A stretch of DNA of 64,000 bases, taken from contig JAVSML010024254.1 of NCBI GenBank assembly GCA_038503035.1, positions 1 to 64,000 of the forward strand, given 5' to 3'. Each line of letters opens with the position of its first letter. Within the stretch, counting starts at the first letter, position 1. Of the stretch, positions 58,013-64,000 are shown piece by piece. Made by a program: the position numbers and the translations under genes. The notes under the pieces were generated by a model that was given only the letters and a program-made list of their open reading frames with translations, was not told the origin of the DNA and did no database searches. The DNA comes from Crocodylus rhombifer. Taxonomy: Eukaryota; Chordata; Crocodylia; Crocodylidae.

Positions 58013-58519
58013 AGTGACTATGTGCATGGGGAGCCAGGCTTCACGACTGGTCCCTGATGTTGTGCTTCCTGCATCAGCAGCACACCCTTTCAAATGGCAA
58101 TGTGCAGAGAGCTTGTGGGCTCCCCACCTGTTGGCAAGTTATAGTGTAGTGTAGCTCAACATCCAGCTGCACCAGGTGACTATGGGTGCAGGTGTGTAGG
58201 GAGCACATCAGCTGATGGCCTACTCATACTCCAGGAAGCTGAAAGCCACACCCTGTAGCCCTGCATCAGGCTGCAAAGGGTAGGTTTAAGTGCTCGTAAG
58301 CTCCTGCACACTCAAATTAAAGCATGATGCAAACCACATGTTCAAATTAAAGCACAATGCAAAACCAGTTACAAAGATATGCTGTATTAAATTAAGTATA
58401 ACATTTGCAATTTATTGTGAGATTAATGTGTTAATTATGCATCCCCTCTGGATCCATCTCTGGGAACAGATATTTGCTCGTAGTATATGAGGCCTCCTCA
58501 ATCTAAGTGGTGGCACAGG

Positions 58520-59463
58520 CTAGGGACAAACATTACACACAGACCAGTTTAAGTGATCATAAACTGATTTAAACCTGTAGCAGAACAGACATTGAGTGCA
58601 TATAAACCAGTTTGAAAATGGCTGAAATCTATTTGAGATAAATCAGGTTGAATGTAATATCAGACTTAACTGATTTGAGTGAAACTGGTTTATGAAATGT
58701 CTGTCCCAGACCCCTTGCTTGTTTAAGTTAAACCAGACTCCCCCAGCATCCTGGCATGCTCTCTCAACTGGGTGGGGCTCTCTGCTCCAGAGATCTGTGC
58801 TGGCCCCTCCGCTCTGCTCCCTGGCTGGAGCTCCAGCAGAGACTTGCAGGCACAGCAGTGTCTGTCTAGCTTCCCCGTGCTCCCCCCATTGCTCACTGCT
58901 CGAGCAAGAATCCCCACTCCCTCCCTCCCTCCAATAGCACAGAGCATAGTCAGCGTGTAGTATCCTAGCTAATGCCGAGAGGCGTCTGTGTAAGGCAGAC
59001 AGGATAAAGGCAGACAGGACAGTGATCACCTAGGGCTTTCTGGAGCAAATCAACAGGTCAGCTGGTAATGTCCCTGCATTCCTTCCTTTGGAAAAAGCTG
59101 TTTAAGAAGAGCTTGAACTAATGAGTGAGGCTTTGTTTTTTGATGGAGTGCTAAATGCTGATAACAGCTGATAAATGCCGTTATCAATGACTGGGGGGGG
59201 GATGGACCCCTCCCAAATCAGAGCATCCTGCCAGGGCCTAGCCACATCCCCCCCTCAGCTCAGCACTGTAGAAGGGAAGGGAAGGCAGCTATAGCGCTGC
59301 CCCCCCCAGCTTCTAGCCTGAGCCACTGCAGGCATGTACCTGAATTTCCTCAGTCCAGAGAGGGTATCTGTGTGATTACAAACTGTCTTAGCCTAGTGAA
59401 GTTAGACTAACCTGCAAAGATTGAATCAATCCGGGCTCAGGCTTTTTGAATGTCTGTCCCTAG
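58520..59463. mobile_element. TIR element related to 11880-12240
   Basis: The ends are CTAGGGACA and TGTCCCTAG. The first 220 bases match 11880-12130. The rest is GC-rich without a transposase. The flanks do not give a clean 8-bp duplication. Confidence 0.7.
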
Positions 59464-61915
59464 CCACAGTCACTGAAGGATGAAAGATAGTTATACATGC
59501 ACTGTATGTGGTGTTACAGTTCATGTCACCAAGCTGTATCTGCAGTGAAAAGTAGAAGGAATCTGCTTCTTGGTTGTTGTTGACAACTCCAAATGACCAA
59601 GACAAGTAATTGGGGAGGAGAGAGAATAAACACTACCACTGGTTCCATGCCTACAGTCTTAGTGAAGACTATATGTGAAAATCAACACATTGAGATACAC
59701 ATACACCTCTTGTTGTCTTTGGATATACACTTTAAGTCAGGTGTTTGGTCCTTGTTTGGTAGCCAAGGAGCTGCCATATTTGAGGGAGGTCAGGTAATAC
59801 TACTAGCTCTTAGGCTTGGTGCTTTTCTTTCCTTAAACATGCCTCTTGCAGCTATTAGGTAGGCTCTGCCATATATCATGGACACAGGGACTGACTTGAT
59901 GATCAATTGTCTGCTGATGCTCTGAATTAGAATGGAACAAGTCATAATGGGGTGTGAATAGATAGGGATACACTTTTACAATAAAAACTGGCTGCCATGC
60001 TTAAGCTGCTTGAAGCAGTGACTCCTACAAATTGATTAGATTTGGCAAATGGTTTCTGCAATTTAAATGGCTTCCTGCATAACCAGTGTGTAGAACCTAT
60101 CACACCAAGCAGGACTCAACTTTTCATTACTCTGTCTCTGAGTATATATTTAAATTCTGCAAATCTATGCTTGTCTGTGATTTGATGGTCAGGCAGCAAG
60201 TACTGGTAAGACCCCTATGTAAGTAATCCAGAGTTGTATATCTGTGACCTGAGGCTATCATTTTAGCAAATGGAGAGACAGTGAACTGGAAGTGAGTGTC
60301 CAAAGAAAAACATGACAGGACAATGGAGAATTGTGTGCCTGTCCAGGAAAGGAACAAGGTGTGGCTATGCCCCTGGTAAAACCAACTTGGAAGAAATCCC
60401 AAACACTTCTCCTTGGTGGGGTAATTCTGCACAGTCATCAAGGAACTGAACTGGTCCTTGCTGATACAAAAATCAACAGCTGGTCCTTTTCTGATGCCCT
60501 AAGAAAGGATGCATTCGTTTTAAAAAAGGAAAAACTAATGGCCGTGTCAGAGAAATGAAGACGATTATTTCGAAATCCCAAGAAACCATAGTAGGAGACT
60601 AATATATCTTCAGGACCTGACACTCTGCTATCTTCAAAAGATGGTCTGCTGTTTTGTTGTTGTTTTCTCCCTCAATAACAATTTGAAAATTGTAATGACC
60701 TGTAGAGATGACATCTCTATAAATGAATGGTACTATATTGTGAGATATGCCTACATATAAGGAGGTGGTATTTTTTCTTCCATGCTTACACTGATGAGAT
60801 TGACATATATATGATTGTTTTTTCAATGGTAAAAATGTAACTATAAAAGTTACCTCACCAGCACCAACACCAGCACCAACTAATGAGTGTTGCCTTGAGC
60901 CCAACACAAACTACTGCTCTAAAACTTCCTGTTGGCCCTGGCAAAGCTTTGTAACAGAACTTTCCAGTGGAGTCATGCAGCTTGATTAAATATTAAAACT
61001 TCTCTTCAGATGACAGAATGAATTAGGAAATCTTTCTTGCAAGGGGCTTTTGGGGGTGAATAATCCATAAAATTTCTGAAACATCTGCTTCCATGTAAGT
61101 CACAGAGTTGTATTTTTTTTATTAATTTGTTGTTTTTTTCTAATATGTGGGAACACATTTCAGGCTATGGATAGCATGCAAGCTATTTGGTGCTGATCGT
61201 TGTTTTAAATGGTTTGCGTTCATAATATGCTGTGTGATTCGTTAACTATATGTGTAAGTATAACTGCTGCATTCTATAACCATAAGAATGAGCATGGAAA
61301 AAAAGGAGAAGAAAAAATAAAATACTGTCATGCAGGCCTATCCCTCAACTAGAAAAGACATTCACTGATCTTCATTGAACAAGAATTGTCCCTTGCTATT
61401 TTGTTTAAAAGCAAAAGACCCTAAATATATGTAACTATTCACTGGAGCTCAGCACAAGCAGCTGGACTTCAGTTATTCTGCATCACAGGGACCAGATGGC
61501 AGACTTGGTGTTGCCAACTCTCATAATTTTATTGCAAGACTCATGCTACCTGGTGCCTTTCCTAAAGATCTAAGTGCTGAAATGATATGATCAGGCAAGA
61601 ATTATCTCATTTTAAAAGATAATACATTTTTCTATCTCAGGTTTGAGGTGGAAAACTTGGAAACATGAATCAGAAGCCCAATAAAAAAATCCCATGCATG
61701 ATTTTGGAATGTTTGGGTTTGGAAACATTGTAGGCTGTTTTTTTTTAATTTTGTTGATTGTAAATGCAAAGGCAAATACTTTACAGATGTTAAGAAACAC
61801 AAACGCCTCTCCCGGATCATTGTTTGCCCTCCACTACTCTTACAACAAATGTTTGCAATGTATTTGTTAGCATTTACAGTTGTGTTAAATAATACAGGTT
61901 ATCTGAGAATTAATA
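59464..61915. other. Stretch without gene
   Basis: AT-rich sequence. No coding, RNA or repeat signal was recognised. Confidence 0.5.
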
Positions 61916-62166
61916 CCATATTTATTCAAATATAAGACACTTTTTCCCCCAGTCAACGGGGGCGGTGGGGGAAGCCCCATATCTTATATTTGCATACAAG
62001 GTAATTGTATTAAATACATTACCTGTCATTGAACTGCTGCAAAAAGCAGCATGCGCTCAGTAATGGAAACAAACTGTGAACTTGATTAAATGCAGCCAAC
62101 ATTGAGCATAACTATAAAGTACATGGCCCATATCAGGCAAAAATGCTGATAGGAACCTACCACAAG
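61916..62166 (+). repeat. Dispersed repeat, CCATATTTACTTGAATATAA family, copy 2
   Basis: It shares ordered blocks with 14678-14960, down to TAGGAACCTACCAC.AGG. Confidence 0.7.
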
Positions 62167-62534
62167 GATAGGTATAGTTTGTTTGCTTTGTTTTGTTTTT
62201 TATTTTGTTCACAGCCAAACCAGTTAAAATATAATTGAGAAAAGCCCAAGAGTCAAGTTCCAAAATTCAACTGAGCATAGCTCAGTTGTCAAGTCTATGT
62301 GGTTCTACCACCCAGAAAGCATCTTTCCTCCCAGACCCATTGGTCTGGGTCTGGGTCTCAAATCCAGGCAGGCATCCTACATACAAACCCGAGGTCCAGA
62401 GGCCTTGGGGTTTGGATGCCCCTAGTCTTGTTTGATTTTAGCCAAAAGGCTGCAAAGCAGGAAACTAGCACAAGGATAGTTATTGTTTTTTTTAATTGTA
62501 ACACACACATACACCCGTATACCTTTACTGTCTT

Positions 62535-62885
62535 GTCTTGTGACAAGACAGCCTCTCCTCATAGGGCCCTCAGCCTCTCCTCATAGGGCCTGCCCTGTTG
62601 CCCTCCAACCAAGCTGGTGGCCCTTCTCTGAACCCTCTCAAGGCAGGCCACATCCTTCTTGTGGCGCCCGGAACTGGACGCAGTACTCTAATTGTGACCT
62701 GACCAATGTTGCGTAGAGGGGGAGTATCACCTCTCTGGGACCTGCTTGAGATGCAATTTAGATGCATGACAAGGTGCGGTTGGCTTTGCTGGCTACGGTC
62801 TGGCATTGGTGGCTCATGTTCATCTTGGAGTCAATAATGACTCCAAGATCCCTTTCCGCCTCTGAGCTCTCAAGGGAGGATTCCC
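62535..62885 (-). mobile_element. CR1 ORF2 C-terminal fragment
   Basis: The minus-strand text corresponds to CR1: [14 protein letters not shown], a [20 protein letters not shown] region and RRATSLVGGQQGRPYEER-like residues, disrupted. CTCTCCTCATAGGGCC is tandemly duplicated at 62554-62590. Confidence 0.7.
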
Positions 62886-63622
62886 CCTTTTAGTTTTTAG
62901 TTTTTTCTACATACTTCTAGGTAGCAGGAGCTCATGAGTGCTGTGATGCTGGTGTGCATGAAGTATCCCACAGAAGCATGGGGGGCTCCCCAATGTGCTT
63001 GGCAGCAGACCCAGAAGTGGACCAGAAGCACTCTCAGTCCATTTCTGGGTCCACCAGAGAACATGTCGGGGGGGGCCTGCGCCCCCCCTGGCTTGGTGAC
63101 TGGTGTCTCCTGGGTCTGGGGGGAGCACTCAGGGTCCCTCTGTGGCTGATTGCTGATCCTGGGGGGCATGTGGGTCCCCCAGCATGCTCCCTAGCAAACC
63201 CAGAAGAGCCCCCCATGCAGTGTGGGGCAGTGGGGTGCAGTGGGGATCAATTCCCGGCAGCACCTGGTGAGCACTGGGGCTTTTCTTTAAAGCACTGGGA
63301 GCTGGGGTGGGTGGGGCAGCCATGGAGGGGGCTGGGAGAGCGGGTGGGGGACAGGGGGGCTGGCAGGAGTCCCCCTATGGTCCCCTCCCCTAGCCCCTCT
63401 CCCCTGCCCCTAGTACCTACCAGTTTGGAGTCTGCTGCAGCCACCAGGGACTATCGGAATCATCAAAGCTCTCCGAATCTTTTCCGAAGATTCAGAGAGC
63501 TTTGAATTGATTCAGTCCTTTAGATTAGTCCCCTGATTCGTTTTGGATTCAGAGATTCGGCCACCAGATGGGGCTGAATCTCCTCCCAATCGAATCACCA
63601 ACCAGAGCTTCACACAGCTCTA
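62886..63622. mobile_element. hAT-family fragment and GC-rich stretch
   Basis: 63440-63622 matches the right end of the 33652-34242 element (GATTCAGAGATTCGGCC ... ACACAGCTCTA). 63080-63200 resembles 55290-55400 (GTGACTGGT.TCTCCTG.GTCTG.GGGG.GCAC). The left end of the element was not found. Confidence 0.55.
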
Positions 63623-63838
63623 ATGGGCACTGTATTTGCCCTTTTCTAATCATCCAGGACCTCTCTCAATTGCCATGAGTTTTCAAAGATGATAGCCTGA
63701 AGCTCTGCAATCACATTGGCCAACTCCCTCAGCACCCTCATGTGTATCCTGTTCAGCCCCATGGACTTGTACACATCCAGTTTTTCTAACTAGTCCCTAA
63801 CCTGTCTTTTTGCCACTGTTGGCTGCTCACCTTATCCC
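63623..63838 (-). mobile_element. CR1 RT-region fragment
   Basis: On the minus strand: MGLNRIHMRVLRELANVIAE, then an ENSWQLREVLDD-like stretch, the CR1 reverse-transcriptase N-terminal area, with a break. Confidence 0.7.
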
Positions 63839-64000
63839 TGTAGCAGGGCACTAGGGCACCTGCTACTGACTAGGAATATGGGCTGCTGAAGCTCCCTAAG
63901 GCAGCGCAGGTGTGGGTTGCCGGAGCAACCAGGTGGGTCACATGACCTGAAGGGGGCAGGGCCAGGCCTTTATAAACAGCCCAGGCCAGAGCCTGGGAGG
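63839..64000 (+). mobile_element. LTR-like unit cut by the window edge
   Basis: It starts TGTAGCAGGGCACTAGGGCA and carries CTTTATAAAC (about 63970), a good TATA box. It continues past the right edge. The start and promoter layout resemble gypsy-type LTRs. Without the 3' end the class is open. Confidence 0.45.

Noticed and set aside
58643..59029. 128-codon minus-strand frame
   Set aside because: Inside the TIR element 58520-59463. Composition-driven; no domain.
53944..64000. ECI2 promoter and transit-peptide exon
   Set aside because: No CpG island and no Met-initiated basic exon with a donor could be identified.
1..64000. CRISPR arrays, tRNA or rRNA genes, bacterial operons or phage
   Set aside because: No regularly spaced repeats, no cloverleaf with A/B boxes noticed, and gene structure is clearly vertebrate.

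Overview
The window is vertebrate nuclear DNA, most likely from a reptile and probably a crocodilian. The reasoning is: one spliced metabolic gene with very long introns; many CR1 LINEs, one of which still has the CR1 ORF1 with its SGNH-esterase fold; many hAT-type elements with 8-bp target duplications; Ty3/gypsy-like and ERV-like LTRs; and a low gene density. Nothing indicates a prokaryote or plasmid. The species assignment is an inference from repeat style only.

The only cellular gene seen is ECI2 or a close paralogue (enoyl-CoA delta-isomerase 2, a crotonase-fold enzyme of unsaturated fatty-acid beta-oxidation). It lies on the minus strand. Seven consecutive exons (44686 down to 14075) join with perfect phase agreement into an open 263-codon crotonase domain plus C-terminus. 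The domain has the oxyanion-hole segments, the catalytic-glutamate motif and a PTS1-like end (SKM). An eighth, upstream exon at 53943-53848 looks like the first half of an acyl-CoA-binding (ACB) domain. The usual second ACB exon was not found between it and the isomerase exons, yet the phases would allow direct joining. The transit-peptide/first exon was not found and may lie beyond the right edge.

Layout: 1-2.6 kb holds the 5' half of a young CR1 on the minus strand: ORF2 endonuclease open to the window edge, and ORF1 broken by one in-frame TGA. 2.68-3.24 kb and 4.80-5.89 kb are solo-LTR-like units. 7.2-8.4 kb holds a CR1 fragment abutting a decayed Ty3/gypsy integrase. 12-13.5 kb is a GC-rich foldback region. 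14-53.9 kb is the ECI2 gene; its introns carry hAT elements with clear target duplications, some nested (15.1-16.6 kb, 22.6-24.3 kb), an inverted pair of ~0.9 kb hAT-like elements (25.1-26.0 and 45.5-46.4 kb), and a triply nested block at 33.2-37.1 kb where an old CR1 is split by a hAT element and a younger CR1. 51.9-52.5 kb is a mariner remnant. 54.5-57.1 kb is a 2.6-kb hAT-type unit. 57.9-58.0 kb is a long hairpin. 58.5-59.5 kb is another TIR element. 62.5-64 kb is CR1, hAT and LTR debris.

No tRNA, rRNA, CRISPR, IS element or operon was seen. The long gaps between repeats are AT-rich intronic or intergenic sequence with no recognisable coding signal.
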